Below, in pieces: positions 16,339 through 23,420 of a stretch of DNA of 64,000 bases. Both the position numbers and the translations under genes were made by a program. The DNA comes from JAJPHW01 sp963799065 (lineage in GTDB: Bacteria > Acidobacteriota > Terriglobia > Terriglobales > Acidobacteriaceae). A model generated the notes under the pieces. It worked only from the letters and a program-made list of their open reading frames with translations. It ran no database searches and was not told where the DNA came from. The stretch is from NCBI GenBank assembly GCA_963799065.1, contig CAWCVJ010000001.1, positions 558,001 through 622,000 on the forward strand, in the 5' to 3' direction. The first letter of the stretch is position 1. Each line of letters starts with the position of its first letter.

Positions 16339-17697
16339 CTATCGTCCCGGCATCCGCATCCCCGCCAGCTTTCTGCCGAAGCTGGGCTTGCTCATTTGCT
16401 TGAACATTTTTCTCATCTGGGCGTACTGGCGCAATAAGTTGTTCACTTCCTGAATGCTGGTGCCTGAGCCGCGAGCGATGCGCTTTCGCCGGCTTCCGTT
16501 GATGACTTCGTGGTGAATCCGCTCATGCTTGGTCATCGAATTGATGATGGCTTCCACGCGATTGATTTGTTTTTCGTCCACTTTGTCGGCGTGTTTCTGC
16601 AAGCCGGCGAACGGACCGATGCTGGGCAACATTCCCATCAGGCTCTGGATCGATCCCATTTTCTTGACTTGCTGCAACTGTTCGCGGAAGTCGTCGAGCG
16701 AGAAGCCATCGCCAGAAAGCACGCGGGTCGCCATCTCCTGCGCTTTTTTCTTGTCGACGTTCTGTTCGGCTTTCTCCATGAGCGACTGCAAGTCGCCCAT
16801 GCCCAGGATGCGCGAAACGATACGATCGGGATGAAACGGTTCCAGCGCGTCATACTTCTCGCCCACGCCGATAAACTTGATGGGCTGGCCAGTTACCTGC
16901 CGAATCGACAACGCCGCGCCGCCGCGCGCATCGCCATCCATCTTGGTGAGCACGACGCCGGTGAGCGCCAGCTTCTTGTGAAACTCTTCGGCGGAACGAA
17001 CGGCGTCCTGGCCGGTCATGGCGTCGGCGACGAACAAAATCTCCGAAGGATTCAGCAGCTTCTTCAGAGACTGCATCTCGTTCATGAGGTCGTCGTCAAT
17101 GTGGAGGCGTCCCGCGGTATCGACGATCAGCACGTCGGAGCCAGTAATCATAGCCTCGCGCCGCGCTTCTTTTGCCAGCCGCTCAACCGTCGCAGTGTTG
17201 GCCTCAACGTCAGAGCCTTCGTAAATTTTCGCGTTGATCGCATGGGCGACAACTTTAAGTTGCTCCCGCGCCGCAGGACGATACACGTCCACCGAAACCA
17301 GCAGCGGACGATGCCCGCCCCTCTTGAACCAGTTCGCCAGCTTGCCCGAGGTCGTCGTCTTACCGGAACCCTGCAACCCTGCCATCAGGACGACCGTCGG
17401 CGGCTGCGAGGCGAACTTGATCTTGGCCGTATCCGTGCCCAGCATGGCGATCAGTTCATCATGCACAATCTTGATGACTTGCTCACCCGGCGACAGGGCT
17501 GTCGCGACCTGCTGGCCCACGGCCTTGGCCTGAATGCGGTCGATCAGTTCCTTGACGACTTTGAAGTTAACGTCGGCTTCAAGCAGCGCCAGCCGAATTT
17601 CGCGCAGCGCCTCGCCAATGTTTTCCTCAGTAAGGACGGCTTGTCCGCGCAGCGACTTGAACGCCTGCTGCAATTTCGATGAAAGGGTATCGAACAT
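16339..17697 (-). CDS. ffh: Signal recognition particle GTPase Ffh (SRP54)
   Basis: Ffh of 452 residues binds 4.5S RNA and nascent signal sequences and delivers ribosomes to FtsY at the membrane. The N domain comes first. The G domain contains MAGLQGSGKTTTSGKLANW (G1), DVYRPAAREQLK, VDTAGRLHIDD (G3), LTKMDGDARGGAAL (G4) and GVGEKYDALEPF (G5). The methionine-rich M domain ends with MSKPSFGRKLAGMRMPGR. The ATG at 17697 fits the family N-terminus MFDTLSSKLQQAFKSLRG. In many bacteria ffh sits directly beside rpsP; here about 6 kb of other genes separate them. A 390-codon plus-strand frame across it is a shadow. Confidence 0.97.
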   Translation of the reverse strand: MFDTLSSKLQQAFKSLRGQAVLTEENIGEALREIRLALLEADVNFKVVKELIDRIQAKAVGQQVATALSPGEQVIKIVHDELIAMLGTDTAKIKFASQPPTVVLMAGLQGSGKTTTSGKLANWFKRGGHRPLLVSVDVYRPAAREQLKVVAHAINAKIYEGSDVEANTATVERLAKEARREAMITGSDVLIVDTAGRLHIDDDLMNEMQSLKKLLNPSEILFVADAMTGQDAVRSAEEFHKKLALTGVVLTKMDGDARGGAALSIRQVTGQPIKFIGVGEKYDALEPFHPDRIVSRILGMGDLQSLMEKAEQNVDKKKAQEMATRVLSGDGFSLDDFREQLQQVKKMGSIQSLMGMLPSIGPFAGLQKHADKVDEKQINRVEAIINSMTKHERIHHEVINGSRRKRIARGSGTSIQEVNNLLRQYAQMRKMFKQMSKPSFGRKLAGMRMPGR

Positions 17698-17711
17698 GAC
17701 GAATCCTTATT

Positions 17712-18050
17712 CTAGCAGCGGGGAGCGAAGCGAAGGCCCTCGCAGCGCAAATCAGATTCGGTCTTTCCAATATCCGGGCTGCCTATGCCCGTGAGCGATT
17801 GCAAGAACCTGAACCGTCCGGGCTTTTCTCGATAAATAACAGCGAAAGGGAATCGGCGCAACGCAAACTTGCGAGTACCATAATCGCCCGACGGCCATCG
17901 TAGCGGCGAGGCGCTGGCCAAGTCCATCGCCCTATCAACTTCCGCCGCAAACTTGGTCGCCGCGCTGCGACTTCTGTTGAGATACCAATTAACCGCTGAC
18001 TTCAACTCGGCGAGCGCCGCAGGATGAATTTCCAGCGGCTTAGTGGCCAT
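17712..18050 (-). CDS. RelE/ParE-type toxin with a frameshifted C-terminus
   Basis: The first 78 residues (HPAALAELKSAVNWY through LRRFPFAVIYREKPG) match the ParE/RelE toxin fold. After EKPGR the frame reads FRFLQSLTGIGSPD and runs on to 112 residues, which does not fit the family. Reading one base away from about 17815 gives VQVLAIAHGHRQPGYWKDRI and a stop at 17752. That is exactly the family's final strand and a normal length near 99 residues. So one base appears missing after EKPG-CG. The start overlaps the antitoxin gene by 11 bases. The toxin as read here is probably inactive, unless the indel is a sequencing error. Confidence 0.75.
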   Translation of the reverse strand: MATKPLEIHPAALAELKSAVNWYLNRSRSAATKFAAEVDRAMDLASASPLRWPSGDYGTRKFALRRFPFAVIYREKPGRFRFLQSLTGIGSPDIGKTESDLRCEGLRFAPRC

Positions 18051-18276
18051 CGAGTATGGAAGATATCTGGCGCCGAGCCTCTGCCCACGGTACCGGCTTG
18101 ACCTTGCCCGAATCCAACTCCTCGATGCGGGCGCGTATCTCTCGAGCCCATTGCTCCTCCGCCGAAGCATCCAGCGTCTCGTCGAGGCTGTCGAGAAGCG
18201 TGCCCGCTAACGCCGCCCGAGCTTCCGGCGGCAGTGCCAGCGCCTTCTTTAGAATTTCCGAGACTTCTTGGCCCAT
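18040..18276 (-). CDS. Addiction-module antitoxin of the TIGR02574-type family
   Basis: This 78-residue acidic helical protein has the pattern of 'putative addiction module component' antitoxins: ILKKALALPPEARAALAGTLLDSLD, then EEQWAREIRARIEELDSGKVKPVPWAEARRQI. Such proteins neutralise the cognate ParE/RelE-like toxin encoded just downstream and often repress their own operon. The toxin gene overlaps its end by 11 bases, the usual arrangement. The antitoxin frame is intact although the toxin is not. Confidence 0.85.
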   Translation of the reverse strand: MGQEVSEILKKALALPPEARAALAGTLLDSLDETLDASAEEQWAREIRARIEELDSGKVKPVPWAEARRQISSILDGH

Positions 18277-18407
18277 AGCCAGATTCTACCCCTCCGAGCG
18301 TTCCTCCAGCGAGGGACGAATTGAGGACACTCCGGAAAGCCGAACAAGAATGAAGATAGATGCTAGCCATGCGCAACCTATGGACATTCCGTCCGTTACG
18401 GAGTTTT

Positions 18408-18423
18408 CGGGCTGGACAGCCCG
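18408..18423. repeat. Small REP-like hairpin CGGGCTG-GA-CAGCCCG
   Basis: A perfect 7-bp stem with a GA loop stands in the 214-base gap between the antitoxin and the secreted-protein gene. It has the same form as the hairpins near 16209. Nothing else was recognised in this gap apart from the terminator beside it. Confidence 0.4.
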
Positions 18424-18431
18424 CGGACAAG

Positions 18432-18462
18432 AAAGCCTGCGTCCAGGAAAATGGACGCAGGC
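18432..18462 (-). terminator. Intrinsic terminator of the first secreted paralog
   Basis: The minus strand has a perfect 10-bp stem GCCTGCGTCC / GGACGCAGGC with an 8-base loop, followed by TTTC. It lies about 30 bases after the stop of the upstream gene (ends at 18491). The T-run is short, so efficiency is uncertain. Confidence 0.65.
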
Positions 18463-18490
18463 GCATGGTCAAACTTGTTATAGCGAGTGG

Positions 18491-19156
18491 CTACGGGGTG
18501 CTGCCGTAGATAGCGGCCGCCCCGAGAGTGGTGTTCTGGGTAGACCAAGACCCATTGCTGGTGGAATAAAACGACATCGTTCCGCTGACTTGGTTGTAAT
18601 TGAAGTTCCAAGCGTCCCATGAAGTTTCGGATGCCGCGTCCGTCCCGACCACAAGCCAGTACTGAGTCCCTGCCGCCACCTTAATGCCGGCTGCATCCTT
18701 CACCGTCACCAACGTGCAGCAAGTGCCAAAGGTAGGAAGATTGACTGGATTCCAAACCTTAAGCGGCTTCCCGGGAGCGCCGTTCTCATCGGAGAAAATG
18801 GCGACTGCAACGGTATCGGCTCCTGTGACATATCCCACACCAACCTGCGCTCCTTCAATCGTGGAGTCCGCTGACGGAGTGTAGGCAAGTGCAGCCGCGT
18901 ACTGGGTTCCAATAACGCTGTCGGGACCGGAGATCGTCCATCCTTCGCTGCTGTAGTACACGTCGCTTCCGGTTCCGAGATTACTGTACAGCACCTTCGC
19001 TCCGGGCGGCGGGGCCTCGGCTTTGTGAATAATTGGCGAACCTTCGACGATGGTCACGGGCGGCGCGACCTTGTTGTCTTGCGCGAAAAGACTGGTGCTG
19101 GCCAACGCGAAAGCAGCCAGGCAAAGAGTTGCTGGGAGAATACGTGTCTTTACCAT
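18491..19156 (-). CDS. Secreted beta-rich protein, paralog A
   Basis: This 221-residue protein has a clear signal peptide (VKTRILPATLCLAAFALAS to SLFAQ, about 25 residues) and a mature part rich in glycine, serine, threonine and tyrosine. That part has the look of a jelly-roll surface domain. The motif LPTFGTCCTLVTVKDAAG with paired cysteines and the stretch GTQYWLVVGTD are shared with the next gene. It ends AAAIYGSTP. A strong ribosome binding site (GGAGGAAG) is five bases from ATG. It is flanked by its own promoter and terminator, so it is a single-gene unit. I recognise no enzymatic motif; it resembles extracellular 'choice-of-anchor' type proteins. Confidence 0.75.
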   Translation of the reverse strand: MVKTRILPATLCLAAFALASTSLFAQDNKVAPPVTIVEGSPIIHKAEAPPPGAKVLYSNLGTGSDVYYSSEGWTISGPDSVIGTQYAAALAYTPSADSTIEGAQVGVGYVTGADTVAVAIFSDENGAPGKPLKVWNPVNLPTFGTCCTLVTVKDAAGIKVAAGTQYWLVVGTDAASETSWDAWNFNYNQVSGTMSFYSTSNGSWSTQNTTLGAAAIYGSTP

Positions 19157-19264
19157 TTACTTCCTCCAAGGTTAAGTGAGATTTCAAAGAGCAATCGACC
19201 CTGCGTTTGCAAAATCCTCTTCCACCACAGGCAAAAGATTTTTTCGCATTTCAGAGTGGGAGGA

Positions 19265-19293
19265 ATTATCGTGCCGCTACAGCGGCACGTCAA
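19265..19293 (-). promoter_or_regulatory. Promoter of paralog A with a palindromic spacer
   Basis: On the minus strand TTGACG (19288-19293) and GATAAT (19265-19270) are 17 bases apart. The spacer is almost entirely a perfect inverted repeat, GTGCCGCT-GT-AGCGGCAC (19271-19288). A palindrome between the -35 and -10 boxes is a classic place for a repressor or MerR-type regulator. The second paralog has the same hexamers but not this palindrome. Confidence 0.6.
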
Positions 19294-19340
19294 GTAAAAA
19301 TGAGTAATTATTCAAGTAGGAATGAGTAATGATCAGGGAT

Positions 19341-19380
19341 TGCTGCAAGGTCGTGCGCATTGAGGAAAAAAGTTTGCGGG
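19341..19380 (-). repeat. Upstream element shared by the two paralogs, copy 1
   Basis: The sequence TGCTGCAAGGTCGTGCGCAT with the following 20 bases is nearly identical to 20295-20334. It lies about 50 bases upstream of the paralog A promoter. It is either a duplicated remnant or a shared regulatory site. In the 305-base gap that holds it, the only other recognised items are the promoter and the terminator of paralog B. Confidence 0.6.
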
Positions 19381-19396
19381 CTTGGAATTCACTCAG

Positions 19397-19426
19397 AAAA
19401 AGCCTGCGCCCAATTGCGGCGCAGGC
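19397..19426 (-). terminator. Intrinsic terminator of the second secreted paralog
   Basis: The minus strand reads GCCTGCGCC-GCAATTG-GGCGCAGGC, a perfect 9-bp stem, followed by TTTTT. It lies about 35 bases after the stop of paralog B and has the same stem core as the terminator after paralog A, as expected for a tandem duplication. Confidence 0.8.
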
Positions 19427-19461
19427 GGTTGTGGCCGGATGAGTCAGACAGCGCGGTTGCT

Positions 19462-20135
19462 TTACGGAGTAGTTCCGTAGAGAGCGAACGCGTTGTTGCC
19501 GGTGTAGGCAGTCCACGCGTTCCCAGTACCGGCATTTTCAAAAGCGATCGCACCCTGGCTGTCATTGTAGGTGTAGTTCCAGACGTCGACGGTGCCATTT
19601 TCGGAGGTCCCGTTGGTTCCCGCCACCAGCCAGTATTGGACTCCGCCGGACACTTTGAAACCGGCGGCATCCCTGATCGTGGGTAGTGTGCAGCAGTCGC
19701 CGAAAGTGGGAAGATTGGAGACCTTCCATGCTTTCAGCAGGGTTCCGGGTAACCCGCTAGCATCGGAGAAAATGGCGACATAGGAGCTGTTCTCTCCGTA
19801 ACCGTAGTAGGTCAGAGCGATCTGAATCCCTTGGATGGTGGAGTTGGCGGATAAAGTAAAGGGATTTGCGATGGCCTGGTTCTCGTCGTCATAGCTATTG
19901 GTGGGACCGGCAATGAGCCAGCCATTGGAACCGTCGTAAGCGTCCGACTTCGATCCCAGAGTGCTGAACAGGACTTTCACTGAGGGCGGCGGCGGGGTGG
20001 CGGTGTGGACGACGTTGGACCTCTCGGTTACGGCACCGAGGGGGCCAGTTTGTTGTCCTGCGCGAAAAGGTTGCTGCTTGCCAAGGTGAGAATGGCAAAG
20101 CACAGAGTTGCGGGCAGCATGCGAGACTGAAGCAT
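19462..20135 (-). pseudogene. Secreted beta-rich protein, paralog B, frameshifted after the signal peptide
   Basis: A strong ribosome binding site (AGGAGG at 20142-20147) precedes ATG at 20135, which begins MLQSRMLPATLCFAILTLAS and runs to NLFAQDNKLAPSVP before a stop. The mature part continues in another frame (from VTERSNVVHTATPPPP) to ALYGTTP at 19462. It aligns with paralog A throughout (LPTFGDCCTLPTIRDAAG, GVQYWLVAGTN). Adding one base to the run of five G (plus strand, 20040-20044) restores a continuous protein of about 224 residues (DNKLAPLGAVTERS). The break is at a homopolymer, so a sequencing error, phase variation or true decay are all possible. Confidence 0.7.
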
Positions 20136-20240
20136 CACTTTCCTCCTGGGTAAATGAGATTTCCAATAACGGGGCACCTCGGTTTGCGGGATCGGATTCC
20201 GTCATAAACGAAAACTTTCTCGCATTCCCGAGTGTGCGAA

Positions 20241-20269
20241 ATTATCGTGTCGAAGAGCCGATCCGTCAA
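20241..20269 (-). promoter_or_regulatory. Promoter of paralog B
   Basis: TTGACG (20264-20269), a 17-base spacer and GATAAT (20241-20246) on the minus strand repeat the promoter of paralog A exactly in both hexamers. The spacer sequence differs and is not palindromic. Confidence 0.6.
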
Positions 20270-20294
20270 GCGAAAATGAGCGAAGAATTGGAAA

Positions 20295-20334
20295 TGCTGC
20301 AAGGTCGTGCGCATTGAGGTAAAAGGTTTGCGGG
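20295..20334 (-). repeat. Upstream element shared by the two paralogs, copy 2
   Basis: This is the second copy of the TGCTGCAAGGTCGTGCGCAT element. It lies about 25 bases upstream of the paralog B promoter. Its conservation next to diverged coding sequence suggests either recent duplication or function. Confidence 0.55.
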
Positions 20335-20366
20335 GGCGGGGAAAGACCCGTGAAAGCGAGAATCCC

Positions 20367-20399
20367 GGGTTAGCGCCAAAGTGCGCACGGCGCTAACCC
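20367..20399. terminator. Strong hairpin between the Asp-box gene and paralog B
   Basis: GGGTTAGCGCC and GGCGCTAACCC form a perfect 11-bp stem with an 11-base loop, about 30 bases after the stop of the minus-strand Asp-box gene. No T-run follows on the minus strand, so it could be a factor-dependent terminator or an mRNA-end stabiliser rather than a classical intrinsic terminator. Confidence 0.5.
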
Positions 20400-20428
20400 T
20401 GTTTCTATGAATCATTCTTTGGTTCCAT

Positions 20429-21940
20429 CTAGCGCGGAAGCTTGGCTAATCGACTGGCGGGAATCGGCAGTTCGCTATCGTCGTCGTAGAACGCTTTCGG
20501 GGTGTGACCCGAGAACACGACCTGACGATCGAATTGCGAACTGAAGCGCTGCGTGTCTCCGGGAAGAAGCAGTGGCTGCTTGGTGGTGTACATGGCTTCG
20601 TTGAGCGTACTGCCCGTCGGAGCTTTGGCGACGGCGAATACACCATAGGGATTGCCGTTTGCGTAGGAGACATGAATGTAGTCGGCGACCATATACCCAT
20701 TGTCGGAGAGCGGAAGCCAGGTCACCTTCATGGGGCCGGCAAGGATTTTGCCTGCGGTCCAGGTATTGCCGCCGTCCTGTGAGGTGGTGAATCCGACGTA
20801 GAGCTTGCAGCTGCTCGTGGAGCAGTTGTAGTTGGAGTAGCCGTACAGGACGATGGTGATATGTGCAGTTGTTCCAGAAGTGGCGTGATCGATGCCGATG
20901 CCGGGAATGAAGTGATCGTAATTGCTGGTGACGGGGTCGATGGGTATACGGGCTGGCTTGGTCCATGTCTTGCCATCGGCTGAAGTGCTCATCACGATGT
21001 CGTTGGTATAACAATTCTTGCGGAAGCGGCAGTCGTTCCATACGACATAGACGTTTCCTGCGGCGTCGATTTCGGCGGAGGGAAGATCAGGATTGCGAAT
21101 GTCTCCCGCGTCTCCGGACGCTTGCACATTGGCCACGAGTACCGAGGGTCCCCAGCTTTGGCCCCCGTTGGTGGAGGTGAAAGAGTAGATGTTTCCCCCC
21201 GAAAAGGGAACGATCACGTTGCCGTTGGGCTGGACCAGAGGCTGTCCACCAAGACCGCCAGCATGATCGGCGGACGGTTTGCCGGGTCCCCAAGTAAGGC
21301 CACCGTCGGTGGAAGTACTCATGAGTACATCGCCGGAACCGTATGCCTGATCCCACTCGGTGTAGCAATTGCCGTAGTAGGGACTGGTTGAGGTGTTATC
21401 GCAGACGGTCCAATTCTTGTCGTCGAGATGGGTCTTGTCGACGTTGATGGGGTTGTCCCAGTGAAGGCCGTCGGTGGATCGACTTACGGCCACATCGCCG
21501 ATGTACTGGCTGCTGCCATTGAGTCCGACCAAAGGAAGAGAAGAAATCAACCACACGCCATGTTTCGCGTCGTACGCGACGGAGGGGTCGGCGGCGGCCC
21601 CGTAAGTGCCTCCTTCATAATTCACAGTGAGCCCGGGCAAGTTGCCGTAGGTCCAAGTTTTGCCGCCGTCAGTAGACGTAGAGAAGCCGACATCGGCACT
21701 GCCCCAGCCAATGGAGCCGGGTCGTCGGGCAACGTGGAAGGAGCTTACGATCGTCGATCCCCAGGAAAATGTGGCGGGCTCGACTTCGGTCTTGTGCGTA
21801 CTGTCGGAGTTGGAGAAGTTGTCAGCGCTGATTTGCTGCAAGGTGAACTGGGCGCTGGCCGGAGTCAACATAACAACGACGCTCATAACCAGGAAGGCCG
21901 TGAAAGTCAAAGCGCAATGGTGGCGGACGGTGGAGTTCAT
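20429..21940 (-). CDS. Secreted Asp-box (BNR/sialidase-like) beta-propeller protein
   Basis: This 503-residue protein has a signal peptide (MNSTVRHHCALTFTAF to TPASAQ). At least six Asp-box repeats of the SxDGGxTW type follow, for example STDGGKTWTYG, STSTDGGLTWGPG, STNGGQSWGPS and TSQDGGNTWTAG. These form a sialidase-type propeller. The family includes exo-sialidases and non-enzymatic carbohydrate binders. I do not see a convincing FRIP arginine motif, so activity is doubtful. The ATG at 21940 is preceded by AAGGA and is preferred over a frame start 29 codons upstream. It lies beside the polysaccharide operon; a role with the nonulosonic-acid glycan encoded nearby is only a guess. Confidence 0.8.
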   Translation of the reverse strand: MNSTVRHHCALTFTAFLVMSVVVMLTPASAQFTLQQISADNFSNSDSTHKTEVEPATFSWGSTIVSSFHVARRPGSIGWGSADVGFSTSTDGGKTWTYGNLPGLTVNYEGGTYGAAADPSVAYDAKHGVWLISSLPLVGLNGSSQYIGDVAVSRSTDGLHWDNPINVDKTHLDDKNWTVCDNTSTSPYYGNCYTEWDQAYGSGDVLMSTSTDGGLTWGPGKPSADHAGGLGGQPLVQPNGNVIVPFSGGNIYSFTSTNGGQSWGPSVLVANVQASGDAGDIRNPDLPSAEIDAAGNVYVVWNDCRFRKNCYTNDIVMSTSADGKTWTKPARIPIDPVTSNYDHFIPGIGIDHATSGTTAHITIVLYGYSNYNCSTSSCKLYVGFTTSQDGGNTWTAGKILAGPMKVTWLPLSDNGYMVADYIHVSYANGNPYGVFAVAKAPTGSTLNEAMYTTKQPLLLPGDTQRFSSQFDRQVVFSGHTPKAFYDDDSELPIPASRLAKLPR

Positions 21941-22073
21941 GAGTTTGGAATCCTTAATAGAATCGATTCGAATCGCAACGACTGCGGTCTCACTACTATC
22001 GTGGCGTAGGAGGAAAGAGTATTGCATTCGGCGGCGGCTTGCAATAAGGACGAAAGTCTCTGGTCGGAGGTTG

Positions 22074-23414
22074 TTAGCTTCGTGGGCGTGGGCGGTGGCG
22101 GCGGTGGGCAGAGCCGAAGCGGGGTTCCATGGCGGCGAAGGTACAGAGGAAATAAAAGAAAAGCGCGTTCGAGCGGGTTTGCAAATTGAAATCGAAGAAG
22201 CTATGGACCAGAATTCCTACAATACCGAGCAGCGAGGCGAGGGCGACAGCGCCATTGATATCGGCGGGCCAGTTTCTTAACTTGTTGAGTCCAGAACGTA
22301 CGGTGACAAAGATCAGCCAGAGCATAGTGACAAAACCTGGCAGTCCCATTTCGACTAAGAGCTGTACATAATCGTTGTGCGCATGGTTGACCTCGAAGTT
22401 GGTGAAGAAGGTGCGGAACTGGGGGTAAACAACGGCGAAGCTGCCCAATCCCCAGCCCGAGAGCGGCCGCTGGGCGAACATGTGGAGGGAGTCGCGGGCA
22501 ATGTTTAGACGAACGTCGGTGGAGACGTCGCGCAGGTTTGAGCCGGGGAGGGTGGCAATGCGGTTCAAGAGTGCACTGCCCCCGAGATAGGTTAATAGGA
22601 TCGCGAAAAGCAGAATGAATGTTGCCGCCGGGATGAGAGTGGGTAGGTGTTGTTGTTCCCTCTTGCGAATGAGCAGGATCACCACCAACGCGGCGATCTG
22701 CACCGAGAGCGCAACCATTCCGCCGCGTGAGCCGGACAAAAATATGGTAGCCGCCATGAGCGCGGCGGCCAGAATAGCAAGGAACCGCTGCAACCCATGC
22801 AAGTAATGCGAGAGTGCGACGCTAACGGCGATGGGGGTGAGCATTTCCATTAGCCCAGCATAGAGGTTGTGATTGGCGTAGGTGCCATAAATCCAACCGC
22901 CGTGAGATAGCGGCTTGATCCAGTAAATCTTGCCGTTGGCAGTCATGCTTTGCACAATGGCGAATAGGGCAAGAGAGAAGCCATAGACGGTTAAAAGGAC
23001 GGCGAGTCTTTTTATCTGGCGAGTACGGCGAATGAGCTGTACGGCGAGGAAACAAATGAGTCCGTAGGCGCCGTAGTGAAGAATAGATGAGATGGATTGC
23101 TGGGTGTATGCGGAGCGGCCCGTCACCGTCTGTAGCAATGCCAGACCGCAGAACGCAATCATAGGTATAAAGACGGGGTTGCCCAGAACCACGATTTCTT
23201 GCCTTACGATTTGCGGGAATAGCCACAAAATCAATAAAGAGGCTGAACCCATTTCCAGGACGAACACGGCCCACGGGGCATCCCCTCCGAAGGCCAGGGG
23301 ACCGAAGAGCAACAGCGAGCAAAGGCCGTAATAAAGGAAAGGCCGCGAGGTCGGGGGCGAGGCATGTGGGTTCAGGTCGGCAAGATGAGTCGGGATGGGG
23401 GCGGGGGCGGCCAT
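22074..23414 (-). CDS. O-antigen ligase/polymerase family membrane protein (Wzy_C)
   Basis: This 446-residue protein has ten or more membrane segments and the Wzy_C/O-antigen ligase hallmark. GSRGGMVALSVQIAAL lies near residue 230. The large periplasmic loop contains RPLSGWGLGSFAVVYPQF and NHAHNDYVQLLVEMGLPG. It either polymerises lipid-linked repeat units or joins glycan to an acceptor; sequence alone does not separate these. It ends the three-gene minus-strand operon, six bases after the TPR gene, with a Wzc-like regulator at its head. This suggests a polymerase role for the divergent plus-strand polysaccharide cluster. Confidence 0.85.
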   Translation of the reverse strand: MAAPAPIPTHLADLNPHASPPTSRPFLYYGLCSLLLFGPLAFGGDAPWAVFVLEMGSASLLILWLFPQIVRQEIVVLGNPVFIPMIAFCGLALLQTVTGRSAYTQQSISSILHYGAYGLICFLAVQLIRRTRQIKRLAVLLTVYGFSLALFAIVQSMTANGKIYWIKPLSHGGWIYGTYANHNLYAGLMEMLTPIAVSVALSHYLHGLQRFLAILAAALMAATIFLSGSRGGMVALSVQIAALVVILLIRKREQQHLPTLIPAATFILLFAILLTYLGGSALLNRIATLPGSNLRDVSTDVRLNIARDSLHMFAQRPLSGWGLGSFAVVYPQFRTFFTNFEVNHAHNDYVQLLVEMGLPGFVTMLWLIFVTVRSGLNKLRNWPADINGAVALASLLGIVGILVHSFFDFNLQTRSNALFFYFLCTFAAMEPRFGSAHRRHRPRPRS

Positions 23415-23420
23415 CGATTC

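Noticed and set aside
16510..17682. Plus-strand open frame of 390 codons
   Set aside because: It lies exactly opposite ffh, whose protein motifs are certain. Long antisense frames are expected in GC-rich genes, and its translation has no recognisable domain.
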